DNA of 64,000 nucleotides. Origin: Aquanectria penicillioides (Eukaryota; Ascomycota; Sordariomycetes; Hypocreales; Nectriaceae). The translations under genes were made by a program, and so were the position numbers. Shown here piece by piece: positions 31,317 to 42,707 of the stretch. Positions within the stretch are counted from its first letter, which is position 1; the number at the start of each line of letters is the position of its first letter. Below the pieces are notes generated by a model. That model searched no databases. It was not told where the DNA came from and worked only from the letters and a program-made list of their open reading frames with translations. Where the stretch lies: the NCBI GenBank assembly GCA_003415625.1, contig PYIU01000006.1, positions 992,001 to 1,056,000 on the forward strand, read 5' to 3'.

Positions 31317-34300
31317 ATGTCTGGCCTCCCCGAAGGCTGGGAATGGGACTACGATGGCCAGCGGTGGTTCTACAAATACAAGCCCACCGGCCATATCCAA
31401 TACCACTTTCCCAAAGAAGGCGACGAATTCCCGGACTTTGTCGATGACGCCGCCCCCGCGCCTACCCTCGCCCCCGAAGAACGCCTCGAGTCGCAGCAGC
31501 AGGTCAAGCGCAATGCTAGCATAGGCAGTAGCTCGAGGCCCCCCGTCGTGGGAGGCGGGGGCGCGAGTAAACATGCTGGCTGGAAGAGCCGCATGTCTGC
31601 ATCGGCCCGCCCTGTGAGCTCGGTCTGGGAGGACGAGAATGACGGCGAGGAAGCCGTGTTTCAGCCCGAGAATTTCATGTTCCTCGGCCCCGGGACTTAT
31701 AACGATGTTAGTCCTCTGGCAGAGGAGGAGGAAGAGGCTGCGAGGAGGGTGGTGGCCGGTGGCATCGAGGACCGTGTAGAGGGAACGCCCCCGGTCAAGG
31801 GCGTTAGTCCTGTGGGCAGCGAACGTACTACACCCCTCGTCGTGAAAAGCGAGGTCGCTCGCGCCTCTGCGCAGACCGAGCCTGCCATGGCTGGCTTCGT
31901 CATGGGCGACGTGGTGATGGGAGACCCTGTCATGTCAGGTCCCCCCATGCCCTCAGTCCCCGAGGAACCTACCGTCCATATGATCGACAGCCGCGAGCTA
32001 CCCTACGAATTGCCTGTGGAACAACCACCACCACCACCGCCACCGGTGCAGTTTGACCCAGTGGGAATTGTTGCCGAGATGCCTACATATGACACTGCCA
32101 CCGCTCGCATAGAGACCAATCCTGATCCGATCGAGATGGCCGATAATTTTGTGCTCGCCCCCATCGAGACAGCTGTGCCCGAGGGCTTTGCAGAGTTGCC
32201 TGAGAGGACCAGTCCCGTGGAACAGAAGATGAAGGTAGAGTCACTGTCTGTCCAAGGCAACTTAGGCAGAGATGGAGACAGAGCACAGGTACAGCAGCAG
32301 CAGCAGCAACAACAGCAGCAACAACAACAGCAACAACAGCAACAACAACTGCAGCAGCAACGACAGCAGCAACTCCAACGGCAGCAGCAGCAGCAGCAGC
32401 AGCAACAGCAACAGCGAGATAATTTGGTGCAGCCCTTAGTCGCGGAGAAGAAGCTCAAGGAAGGAGGAACTGGTGGATATCAGCCCTATAAGCCCGGCTT
32501 GGCAGCGGTAAATATCACACAAGCATCGACTACATCGAGGGATGAAGATGGTAGGGACAAGCGAATGTCCTTCTTGCAGCGTGAGCAATCGCTCATGATG
32601 GGCAATACTAAATCCAAACCACTCAACGCTGTCAACCATGCCAACATCCCTGCCGCTCTTGCGCCTCCCAAACTTCCCCAAAGCAACCCTTCGATAGACC
32701 TATCGAGCCACAGGGGCCGTCTCCGCCGGCTATGGCCGTAAATGCGGGCCCGGTGGCGACGGCCCCGGCCCCACCGCCCAAGGTCCCGCCGACACAGGGT
32801 GGCCTAAGTTATGTGCCCTCCGTCTTGAAGCCAGCGAGAACAACATCTCCAGCTCCTGTGGGTCTCCAGCCTACGCCTCCTGGAGGCCTACCCCCTGGCT
32901 TGGAGAATGGGCAAACCCTGCAGCAGCCCGATGTGGGAATATCAAAGGTCCCTTCTGTTCTACGACCCGCACGCCGAAGAGCTCCGTCACAACCCGGCCA
33001 GCAGCCTCAGCCGGGACAATTCCAGGGTGGCAATCCCAACCAAGCATCATCGCAAGTACAAGGTTACGTGCCTCCTGCGCATGGCCAACACCCGCCTTCG
33101 ATGACCCCGTCTCCACTGAAGCAGCAGCAACTCCAGCAGGAGCAAGAACCGCGCATGGGTGTCAAGCGAGTCAATGCTTTGCCTGAGCAGCCATCGCAAA
33201 GACCAATGCCCATGGTCCAACCTGCACAGCAGCCATTTCCGGATCACCAACAGCAACAGCAACAGCAAGCTCAACTTCCTGCAAGACCTGCCAGTGTTAT
33301 GCCAAACATGATGCTGGGAAGTCAGTCGCAAGCGGGTCAGCAACAACCTCCCCTCCCACAACAGCAACACTCGAATCTTTCGTATCAGGCTCGGATGGCA
33401 GGAATGTCTTCTACTGTGCCCCCAGCTCAGGCTGCGCCGTTTGCCGCTCCTCAGATCCAGCCCCTGAGGCGTGCTGGCACCCAACCGCTCGACGGAGTCC
33501 CGCCTGATGCTGTGCCTGGACAGAATATTCAGCGACAGGCGGCGACCCCTTATCCGCCAGATGATCCAAAGCCGATTCGAAAGAACACCGCTCCTTACCC
33601 TCCAGATGGCCCGAGGCCAATTCGCCAGAATACTGCACCCTATCCTGATGACCCAAGGCCGGTTCGACAAAATACGGCTCCTTATCCTGCCGATGAGCCG
33701 AGACCGCTCCGCCGTCAGAGCACTGCTCCGTATCCCGATGATCCTGCCTCCGACCCAGCTCGTTATAACCGCCGGCACTCGTCCTATGGGGACATTATTT
33801 CACCTATTGATTCCCGCTCTGGTAGCATTTCCTCCCAGTTTCCCATACAGACGCCCTCCCCGATGGACAACAGCCGCCGGGCGTCATCAAGCGCTTCTCT
33901 TGCCCAGAGCCTGAACCAACCCAATTTCACCCCTTCACCTGTCTCCCAGGGCTCCGGAGGCCAAGCCTTTGTACCTACACCACCCTCTACTCGGAACAGT
34001 CAGTCTCCTCAGCCCGGGCTGGCAGGGTGCCTATGCAACAGAATGATCCAGGCTCGTATTTCCCCTCCCAGAATATCGAGGGCCAGGGTCATGCCGTCGC
34101 GGCGCAGAACAAGCTCCGCAAGAAATCCCTCGGCCGCGCCGACTCCGCAAAGCGTAACTCGTTGCCTCCTGGCCAGTCACCGTTGGGTTCGATGCCTTCA
34201 TCCACGAACTCGCAGTCTCTGCACCGCTCTCATTCCTTACACCAGACATCCCAAGGCGCTGTCATCCCCCAACAACTGCAACAACAAGCTCAGCAGCAGC

Positions 34301-36812
34301 AGCAGCAGCAACAACTTCCTCCACAAGAGGGAACCCCTCCCTACCAAGGAACTCCTCCTTACCAGGGAACTCCGCCTCTGGTCGCTCAACCCGCCCTGAC
34401 CCGCATTGAAGAGCGTGAAGAGATTTCTGAGATGCCGCTAAGTCGATCTTCCAGTCGGTCTCCCGCCCACACACGGCGCAGCTCAATGGTATCTATACAG
34501 CAGTCACCACAGGGGAGCCGTCGACAAAGCCTTCAAATGGCGCCCGGGACAGAGGTACGTGTTCCTAGTCCAGCGCAGGGCGCTGTCCCTCCAGGGTGGA
34601 ATGGAGGTAACAGGATGCCTCCTCAACAAATGGGTCCTGCGCAAGGCCAGACGCCACCTCCCCAGGGCCAATTCGCTCCACCTGGACAGATGCTTCCCGG
34701 GCAAGTGCCTATTCAGCCATTGGCTCCCTTGAAGGGGAGGCCTTTGCAGGGCCAGGCGCCCTCTTTAGCTCAGGTTCCACAACAAGTCCAATTGCTACCT
34801 CAGGGACAGATGCCAGTCCAGCCTCAACCCCAGCCCCAAGGCCAGATTCTTATGCACGGTGGTCCCCAAGGACAAATACCTCTTCAAACCAAACGGCCAA
34901 TGTCAGGACAGTTTCAACCTCAAGGTGCACCTCAGGGGCAAGGCCAGCCCCAGCCTGGGCAGATACCTCAGCAAAGGAGAGGCTCTCAGGGACAAGTCCC
35001 TCCTGGCGGACAAATGCCACCTCAAGGACGACAAATGCAGGGCCATCCGATGCAAGGACCGATTCCCCCAACCGGGCAGATGCAGCCAGGCCCCCAGCGG
35101 CTTCCAGCAGGACAACTTCCGCCTGGCCAAGGGCCACCAGGTCAGTTCCCCCAGGGGCAGAGGCCTCAGGGCCAAATGCCGCCTCAAGGACAAATGCCGC
35201 CTCAAGGACAAATGCCGCCTCAAGGACAGATGCCGCCTCAAGGACAAATACCACCTCAAGGACAAATGCCGCCTCCAGGACCAATGCCGCCAGGTGGACA
35301 AAGGTTCCCACCTGTCCAGGTACCCCCAGGCCAAATGCCTCCAGGCCAAATCCCTCTCCAGGGGCAGATGCCGCCTCAAGGCCAAATGCTACCTCAAGGA
35401 CAAATGCTACTGCAAGGTCAGAGGCTACCTCAAGGGCAGATGCCTCCGGGACAGTCTTTTCATATGCGAATGGCATCACAAGGCCAGGTTCCAAATGGAA
35501 GAGTCCAGCCACAGGTGCAGATTCCACAAGGTCAACAGCCGTGGAACCCCAACACACAGTCTCCGATGGCGCAAGGCTCCCGGCCTGGTTCGGTCCCTCC
35601 TGTGTCCGTAGACAGTCCCAAGGAGAAGAAGTGGCTCAAGTGGCTCAAAGGAGGGACCAAGTCTGGGCAAACCCCAACAACGCCTCAGTCTGCATCACCC
35701 ATGTCATCGTCAAGCAACCCTCCCCAAGGCTGGGGCGGAGGCGAATACACACAGCCTACTGCATGGCAGCCAGGACAGCCTATGCCTGGTCAGCAAGGCC
35801 ATCCGTCCAACATTGCCCCCCGCAACAACAGTTTGGCCAGCTTCCCCCCGGAACCGATTCTTTGGCACCGGTCGTTGCTCCCTTGAAATCAAACCCCAGC
35901 CCGATACCACCTAGCCAACCGCATCCAACCGGCCCAGCATCAGCACCGCCACCAAAGGCTCCTCTGCCGCCTGCCAAGACTCCCTCTCCCGTGCAGCGCC
36001 AACAAGCACCACCACCGCAGGTTTCTCCACCAGAGCCATCTCCACCGAAACCGTCTCCCCCATCCCAATCCTCAACACCGGTGGCTATTGCTCCTCCTCC
36101 TTTGCAGCTCCATGCGGCACCACCTCATATCAATGCCCCTATGGACGCCCCGGTGCAGCCACTCACGCTAAGGTCGGAACGCACCCAGGCTGGCCGTACA
36201 CCTCCTCCACCAGAGCCGAGCCCAGTTCCCTCTGATCTAGGCCCTCCATTCCTAGCACAAATGTCTCCTGGCATGAGGGACAGTTTCTCAGACACTGCGT
36301 CTATCTCCACTACTATTGAGGTTTCTGAGGCCAAACCGCAACCTGTATTGAGGCCACAGGTTGTTCAAGTCCATAAACGGTCAACAGATCTTCACCAGGG
36401 ATTTAACGGTGCTCAAAATGCTCCACAACCTCCCGTACAAGCTCTAGCTCCTCTGGGTAGCCCTCAACCGCCACCCAACAACTATCCCCTTTCTCAAGAG
36501 AAACCCCCTTCAGGGTTTGTTCTCCCTTCTCAGCGGCAGAGTGCTAGACCTGAGCCTCCCCGAGACGAGAATGAGCGCAGCCTCACCCCGGCGCCGCTCT
36601 TCTCCGGACCAAATTCGCCAGCTTCTACAAAGAGTGGTGGTCGAAGCCCACCCATGAAAAGCCCTCAAACCAAACAGTTTGAGCCGGCCCCTGTCGTGGA
36701 GCAGCCACCGGCTCCTAAACCTCAACCTGTGGCGGACGATAAGTGGGCAAAGAAGCCTGCGGCAGATTATTCGGGCGGGGATTGGGGTGACGAAGATGAT
36801 TGGGATTATTAA
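31317..36812 (+). CDS. Giant WW-domain, Pro/Gln-rich low-complexity protein, three one-base breaks
   Basis: Four consecutive frames form one intronless gene of about 1832 residues. Breaks lie at GGGG 32713-32716, GGG 34016-34018 (or the adjacent CCC), and a C6 run at 35816-35821 or 35844-35849; each loses one base. The N-terminus is a WW domain (LPEGWEWDYDGQRWFYKYKP followed by GHIQYHFP), which binds Pro-rich ligands. The rest is disordered: a polyglutamine tract, two VPSVL(K/R)PAR motifs, four to five APYPDDPRP-type repeats, a long GQMPPQ repeat domain, Pro-rich stretches, and an acidic Trp-containing C-terminus (GGDWGDEDDWDY). It may be a scaffold or cytoskeletal/RNA-associated adaptor; no function is established from sequence. 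The frames share codon bias and composition, which supports one gene. Confidence 0.85.
32292..32415 (+). repeat. Polyglutamine tract (CAG/CAA)
   Basis: About 40 codons, nearly all CAG or CAA, with occasional Leu and Arg, inside the WW-domain gene. The CAG/CAA mixture suggests selection for the amino acids rather than a pure slipped repeat. The antisense frame reads polycysteine and should not be annotated. Confidence 0.95.
33541..33746 (+). repeat. Degenerate 15-16 residue protein repeats (APYPDDPRPxRQNT type)
   Basis: Four to five copies in the WW-domain protein. Each has YPxDxP(R/K)P followed by a basic residue pair and Asn-Thr or Ser-Thr. The R-x-x-T/S ends resemble basophilic kinase sites. 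Copies differ at the DNA level, so the array is old. Confidence 0.85.
35172..35280 (+). repeat. 18-nt tandem repeat encoding PPQGQM
   Basis: About six nearly identical units (CAAATGCCGCCTCAAGGA type) lie within a wider degenerate region from about 34620 to 35460 that repeats Gly-Gln-Met-Pro-Pro. Near-identity of the core units indicates recent expansion or gene-conversion-like homogenisation. Confidence 0.9.
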
Positions 36813-37096
36813 TGTGACTTTGATTTGAGAAATGATCATTTGATTTCCTTCAGCGTCGATTTAGCGTTCATAGCCCATATTTTTGCATCATGATGGTCCA
36901 AGATTGTCCATATCCTGATTCAAGTGTGGATACTGTGGAGGAATCTCAGGTAGAAAGAATCGCAGAAGGATTAATAGTGTCTATCAGCATCCACAATACA
37001 ACACACGACATCACAGATGTCATATAATACGCTTGCTCTGCTCTAAAGGCCCGCTAGATTGCACGTTCCATTCATTTCGGGTTTCCATCGACCCAA

Positions 37097-37552
37097 TCAT
37101 ATTGGTTTCTGATTGCTCCTTAGTCGACTGGCGTCTTCGTCTGGAGGGAAATCATCCAGCAGGCCAGGGTCATCTCCAACCGAGGCGGCAACGGACCAAT
37201 TATCGCATTCCAGATCAGCGCTGTCGTCACTTTGGGTGGTACATTGCTTTTTGGGGGATTTGGCCTCGCTGAAGTTTTGGGAGCGACTGCGCTTAAGGCT
37301 TTGTTGCGGCGGCTTATCGCTCGCTTTGGGTGACTTCTCGACCATTGCCTCTTCCGTGCTGAGTCGGTCGGACGGGATATTTAGGATTGGCCTGATTAGG
37401 GAAGTGGTATTTTGTTCAGATGGGCTCAACAGTGCAGGCGATTTAGGCACAAGCGGTGGTGTGATAATAACGTGAGGTGAGATGCACGAGCAAGGCTTGG
37501 GGGGGCGGAGGTGTAGGTGAGTGTGAGGAGGGAGCGGATTGACTTGAATCAT
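37097..37552 (-). CDS. Hypothetical small protein, basic/acidic low complexity
   Basis: A 151-codon frame from an ATG at 37552. The first 60 residues are Pro/His/Ser-rich. The middle has Lys/Arg clusters that could be a nuclear localisation signal (SLKRSRSQ and SPKKQ), and the C-terminal 40 residues are acidic (DDSADLECDNW, DDFPPDEDA). No domain is recognised. It lies tail-to-tail with the WW-domain gene and head-to-head with the BRCT gene. It may be real because the basic-acidic layout is not random-looking, but a chance frame remains possible. Confidence 0.4.
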   Translation of the reverse strand: MIQVNPLPPHTHLHLRPPKPCSCISPHVIITPPLVPKSPALLSPSEQNTTSLIRPILNIPSDRLSTEEAMVEKSPKASDKPPQQSLKRSRSQNFSEAKSPKKQCTTQSDDSADLECDNWSVAASVGDDPGLLDDFPPDEDASRLRSNQKPI

Positions 37553-38177
37553 CGCAGTGATGTTATTGCGGGACCTCGAGTCGGGCTGCAGATCGACATG
37601 ATAAACTTCACATTGGGAATTACCAATTCACTCGGCCGGGTCTGCTCTCGGTGGTGAGACGGCGAGTCAGCCAAGACTCGTACTGTCGGGAGGCATTATT
37701 AGTAAGTGAAGTTGGGGCAGACTTCACATGTAAATTTCATGCTGGAATCTGGGGTACTGCATCGCTAGCGTCACTATTGCAAGATGTAATCCGTAGGGGC
37801 GTATTTTGGATCCAAATTGGGAATGGGCGAGGTTTCATAACCTACTGCCGGTGCGACTTTGATAAAGAAGAGAAAATACATGAAAGACAGGTCTCAGGGC
37901 AGAAGACGATCTATGAGCCGCTACTGAAAGGGTCCACGAGAGAAAGAGGCTTCGGGAGGGCATCACGTGAACGCGTGTCACTGGCGCGATTGGCAGCAGT
38001 TTTTGGTGGGTGGCTCGGTTTCTTTGTCCATTCTGGCCGCTGCGCTCCATTCAATTTAGCACTTTATTAGCCGTCGCATTCGCGCCCATTCGGCTTGTTC
38101 CCGACATCATCATTCTTTTTTCTTGTTTCCAACAAGCAGTGTTCCAAAGGAGGGGAGATGCTTGCGACCGCGTCAAC
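37553..38177. other. Intergenic region upstream of the BRCT gene
   Basis: About 620 nt. A plus-strand frame at 37651-38070 does not start at a well-placed ATG and has no motif. Probably the divergent promoter of the small hypothetical gene and the BRCT gene. Confidence 0.4.
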
Positions 38178-41100
38178 ATGACACGCTCTCAGCCGCTGGC
38201 CCATGCAGATTCCCAGGACAGCCAGGCCATCCTTGAGGCCTACACGGCCGAGTTTGGCGTCGCAACGGTACGTAGCACACAGTGCCCCTAGGCTTCGGCT
38301 GCCCGCTGCACGCAGCCCCGACAGAAACAAGCAGCAGGCCTTGCAAGGAGCCATGGCTAACAAGCAAACTCGCGTGCCGCGATGAACAGCTCGGAAGCTC
38401 GCCACCAAAAACATGTTTCCTCCCCGGACACGCACATTCAGACACCAAGCAGACGCAATTCTCCGGCTCTGAAGTCGTGGGCCAATCGTCAACTGCAGGC
38501 ACAGGCGCAGGTGTAGACGTAGATGCCCTCGACGCGCCTCCCGCTGGAGCGCGTCTCGACGACCAGGGACCTGCTGAGGTTGGTGATCCGCCGCACTGGG
38601 CCCGACTAGCGACCGGGATGGCACTGACTCCGCAAAAGCAACGTGCGCCCCAGAGGCAGCAGCAGAGGCAGCAGCACCGGCCGCAGGACTAAAAGATGCG
38701 ACCGATGGCGATGCCGGGACCTGGACGAATCACGCCGACGCCAACGGCTCCCGCGAACCCGACTCCTGCGACGTAAGGGTCGTTCAGCAGTCTCCCCCGC
38801 GTCATGAACTGCCGCCCCCGAACCCAGCACATGGCGGTGCTCCGAACCTTCTAAGCCAGACCATCAAGCCTCCGCCCGCCATCGTGCCGTTGCGCAGGAT
38901 GGAGTTCTCCCAGCAGACTCCCACCCAGGTCAACGACGACCGTGACTACAGCGAGTACTGCGACATCGTCCCTTCCAGCCCCGTAAACGGAGCCACCCAG
39001 CTCGCGTCCATCGAGCCTCGAACCCTCCAGGGAGACGAGTCTGGCGCTGTCAACTTTGGTCTAAGCGAAATCGGCCGGCCATCTTCCCAGGTCTCCGAGG
39101 ATGCTGGCTTCGAGAACACAAGAGGCGACTGGAGACGCCCCGAAGAGACACCACAGCTGAACTCAAGCCATGCATTCACTCCCCATAAACACCAGGGTGC
39201 CGCGTTTGAAACCCCTGCGCTCCCCAAGAACCCATTCGCGGCCAAGGGGACCGTGGCAGCACCTCTCGCTGGCAGCCAACTCTTTGGCCAGACGCAATTC
39301 TCATCCGCCGTCAAGAAGATCAGTCCAACATCATCACGCCCTTCCCCGAATCTTTTTAATTCCATCTCTCCCAACATCATTGAGACGTCGCCGCTGAAAA
39401 ACAGAGCGAATGTGTCCTCCCCGACCGATATCCGAACCTCGAGCCCTCAGAGACTACACGAAATCCCCAATACCTCGCTACGAGACAAAGATGGAGAGCC
39501 AGAGGAGGCCGAAACACCACTCAATAGTAGATCTACTGGTGGCGAGATGATCCCCGAATCTCCTCAGTCTTCTGACGCTACGCCGAGGGCTCGACCCCTC
39601 AAATCACCCCCCATATCATCAGATATCAACGAACCGATAGCCCATTACGTCCCGATGAAGAAGTCTCAGGAAAGGAAGACCAATGGAGAGCCTTTCGTGT
39701 CGCCTTTGGATTCGGACAGTGACTCTGACGATGCCATCAGACGGATGGAACGACGAAAGAAGATTGAAAAGAAGAGAGCCCAAGCAGCCGAAGAAATGGG
39801 AAGAGTGAGTTTCACCCCTCGAACGAGGCGAGACTCGGTAGATCAGCCATCGAGAAAGAAGAGGAGAGTCTTATCAACCGGTTCAGCTGGTACAGCTCCT
39901 GGTGCTCTTGAGACAGAATCACGTCAACCCTTAGGTGAGGACCTGCCTCTTGTAGACGACTCACAAAACGCCGTCGTGGCATCCAACGACACACTACCTG
40001 TTGCCTCTACCAAGGCTACACCTGGCGAGAGTGCAACGAATGGCGAGCAGCAAGTGGATGAGGATGGTGACGGGACCGTGGTCCCCGATATGGAGAACGC
40101 AGTTGTGGAGGAGGAGGAAGACATGATACCAGCCACAAGCCCAGCACCCTCTCTGCCTGCGACTGCTCCTCAGGATTTTCTACCCCCCTTGGATTCCGAA
40201 CCTGAGCTTCCAGTCCTTCCTAATGACGAAGAGGAGGTTAGGGAAGAGGAAGATAAGGACGAGGACCCGTCTTCACTTCCACCTCAACGGAGGAATATGC
40301 GAACATATGGTCGAGCTGCACGCACGCGTCGTAGGAATCCTTTTATCAGCTCCTCCAACTCAGATGCCATTACAACTACAGTAGAGCCAGCACCTAAGCC
40401 TCGTCCAGCTTCGTCGCCATTGAAAGACTTGGCTTCCTCGACTACGGAAAAGGGGTCGAATGACGAGGCAGCGGTATCCATGGAAACAACTACAGATGGG
40501 GACCAGGATGCAAGTGAGGTGCAACCTCGCCGTTCTAAGAGATCGCCCAAAAACCTCAAGCCAGAGCTGCCCCCGCCAATGAACACTCGATCCCGTCGCA
40601 GCGATGCAAACCCAGCAACCCCTGTGGTCACACGCCCGGTGGGCGACATACTGCCGACTTCGTCCAGTTTGAGTGTGCTTTCCACCACACCTGTGCCCTC
40701 GGCAAAAACCACACCAGGGACACAAGATTCGCCTATATCTGATCGACCCGTGTCGGTGAATTTGCCTTCTCCGGCAAAGGCTCGCGGATCGCGAAAGAAG
40801 GATGTTCGGGGAGGGGCCAAGTCAGAGTCGCCCCAGCCCGTTACAAGGGTAACTCGCATGGCCAAGAGACTTCCCCGGCTTGATTCGGAGTCTACCGACG
40901 AGCTTCATCACTCGCCAACAGCCAGCGCGCTAGAGAAGAGCGCTGTCTACACCAAGTCGAGCCGGTCGTTCCGGCAAAGCTTAGCTCCAGTGCACAGGAG
41001 CGGGCGACTGTTTGAGGGGATGGCGTTTGCCATTTCCTTTTCAAGCCAGATAAAGCCACAGGAAAGAACCAAGTTCGAGACCAAGATCACGCAATCCGGG

Positions 41101-41868
41101 GGCATAGTCCTTGCCGAGGGGTTCCAGGACTTGTTTGAGCAATCTTCTATTATGAACACGACCAGCCCCGTTATCGACGAGGAAGACGCCCTGATGCTGA
41201 CCAAATCGAGTTCGGAGTGCGGCTTCACAGCCCTGATAGCAGACGGCCACTCACGGAAAGCCAAGTACATGCAGGCATTGGCCCTGGGACTACCCTGCCT
41301 AGCTCAACAATGGGTCACAGCCTGTTTAAATAAGGGGGCTATTGTGGACTGGGAGCCCTATGTGCTTTGCGCCGGGGTATCTGCCGTGCTTGGCAACGCA
41401 ATTAGATCACGGATGCTCATGCCGTACCCTGCCGCAGACGCACGACTGGCAGAGGTGGTCGACCAGCGTCCTCGGTTGCTCGACGGGCAGCGGATCCTGG
41501 TAGTGGTGGACTCGAGGAAGGCTCGCAGCGAAGCCAAGGAGCCATACGTCTTCCTCGCGAGGGTACTTGGTCCATCCATCTCACGTGTATTTACAGTTCC
41601 GCAGGCTCGCCAAGTGCTGCTGGAGCACCAAAAGGACGGGAATCCCTTCGACTGGCTCTACATTGACAAGGGCACGGGGACAGTCGAGGCAGTGCTCGCA
41701 CCGGCGGAAGCTCCTGCGAGCAAGAAGCGGCGGAGGTCTGGGGCAGCCACACAGCAACAGCAACAGCAACGACCCTGGGTTGAAAATATCCGGGTGTTGG
41801 ATGACGAGCTGGTTATCCAGAGCCTAATTCTTGGGAGGATGGTGGACGAGGACGAAATGCATTTCTAA
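38178..41868 (+). CDS. crb2: Crb2/Rad9-type DNA-damage checkpoint protein with C-terminal BRCT pair
   Basis: The secure part is the 994-codon frame ending at 41868. It has long Ser/Thr/Pro-rich disordered regions with many S/T-P and S/T-Q sites, then tandem BRCT repeats: LFEGMAFAISF, the CGFTALIADG segment, LPCLAQQWVTACL, and a second repeat with GQRILVVVDSRKA. Crb2 and Rad9 are adaptors that bind damaged chromatin and activate the effector kinase. Upstream, ATG 38178 gives 30 codons (YTAEFGVAT) up to donor GTACGT at 38268, with a likely acceptor at 38441. The exon then runs TPSRRNSPALKSWANRQL. Two single-base losses, near 38503 and 38600, would be needed to join it to the secure frame. I do not see a clear Tudor domain, which relatives often carry. 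Confidence 0.8.
38268..38441 (+). other. Probable intron 1 of the BRCT gene
   Basis: Donor GTACGT after GCAACG and acceptor CATTCAG. It contains a GCTAAC sequence at about 38356. At 174 nt it is longer than other introns here. Alternative acceptors 6-15 nt downstream would select a different frame, so the junction is provisional. Confidence 0.5.
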
Positions 41869-42683
41869 GGTGGAATGGCAGGCGTTTTAAAAGGGGGAGG
41901 AGACTGAGCATTTGCATTGAATTTAGATGCCGTGCTTCTACTGTACACAAGATAAAAACGGATACATTGGGATTGGGGACTGCGTGTTTGAGCACGGAGA
42001 GGGCATTGGATCCTCTGGCGTTTGTTGGACAAGCTGCCTTCGGACAGCACCAAGGAGAGAAGGGTGGACGTGCCATGCTTCATCGCCTGGGGCATGCTCT
42101 TGGTAGATAGAGAGGATGATTGAACAGCATGGGTTATCAGGGATGGCGGCTCATCATTGACTATGTACATGGCGAGGCACCTTGTCAATACGGAATGCCT
42201 TGCGGACCCCAAAGATGCATTGAAGCGGTAGCCGACGGGTGTGAATCGACAGTTTCCCAAGTGTTGCATTATGCTGTTGGAGCGGCATCACGCCGACCGA
42301 CTGGCTACCTGGGTACCTACCAATAGTGCCTGTGCGGAAACATCACCTAACAACTGACCTCAGATGAGCTGGCGACGCTGTCAGGCTGACAGAGGGCCGG
42401 AGGGTGACGTCGCATAAGTGGGGCTTCCCCAATACGCCCCAAATACGCGGGACAGGGCACTGCCGTGGTTGAGATGAGATGCTTGCTTACATTCCGATTG
42501 ACTCGCTGTAGCGGGTTCCCAGCGACTGCGATGGTAGGGGAGGGGTGGGGAAAAAGGGGGGGTATCCCCGGGCTCGATGGAGCGAGGGAACAAAGTGAGA
42601 CGGAGTTTGGATTCTCTGCAGGGCAGTTGAAGCGGCCCTTCCCCTCCCCCATCGCTTTCGCAGTCGGTCTCCTGCTTGTGATG

Positions 42684-42707
42684 CGGCGGCGGCGGCGGCG
42701 GCGGCGC
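42684..42707. repeat. CGG trinucleotide microsatellite
   Basis: About eight CGG units followed shortly by a C9 run at 42727-42735. Both are intergenic and likely length-variable. Confidence 0.85.

Noticed and set aside
32003..32458. Polycysteine frame on the minus strand
   Set aside because: It is the antisense of the CAG/CAA polyglutamine tract.
33047..33778. Minus-strand 243-codon frame
   Set aside because: It lies opposite the repeat-rich coding strand, is Arg/Leu-rich by composition, and has no independent support.
35172..35280. CRISPR-like regular repeats
   Set aside because: The units are contiguous without spacers, lie in a coding frame, and the genome is eukaryotic.
34850..35557. 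Long minus-strand frame (235 codons) antisense to the WW-domain gene
   Set aside because: It is the mirror of the GQMPPQ repeat; repeat arrays stay open in several frames. It has no start context or domain.
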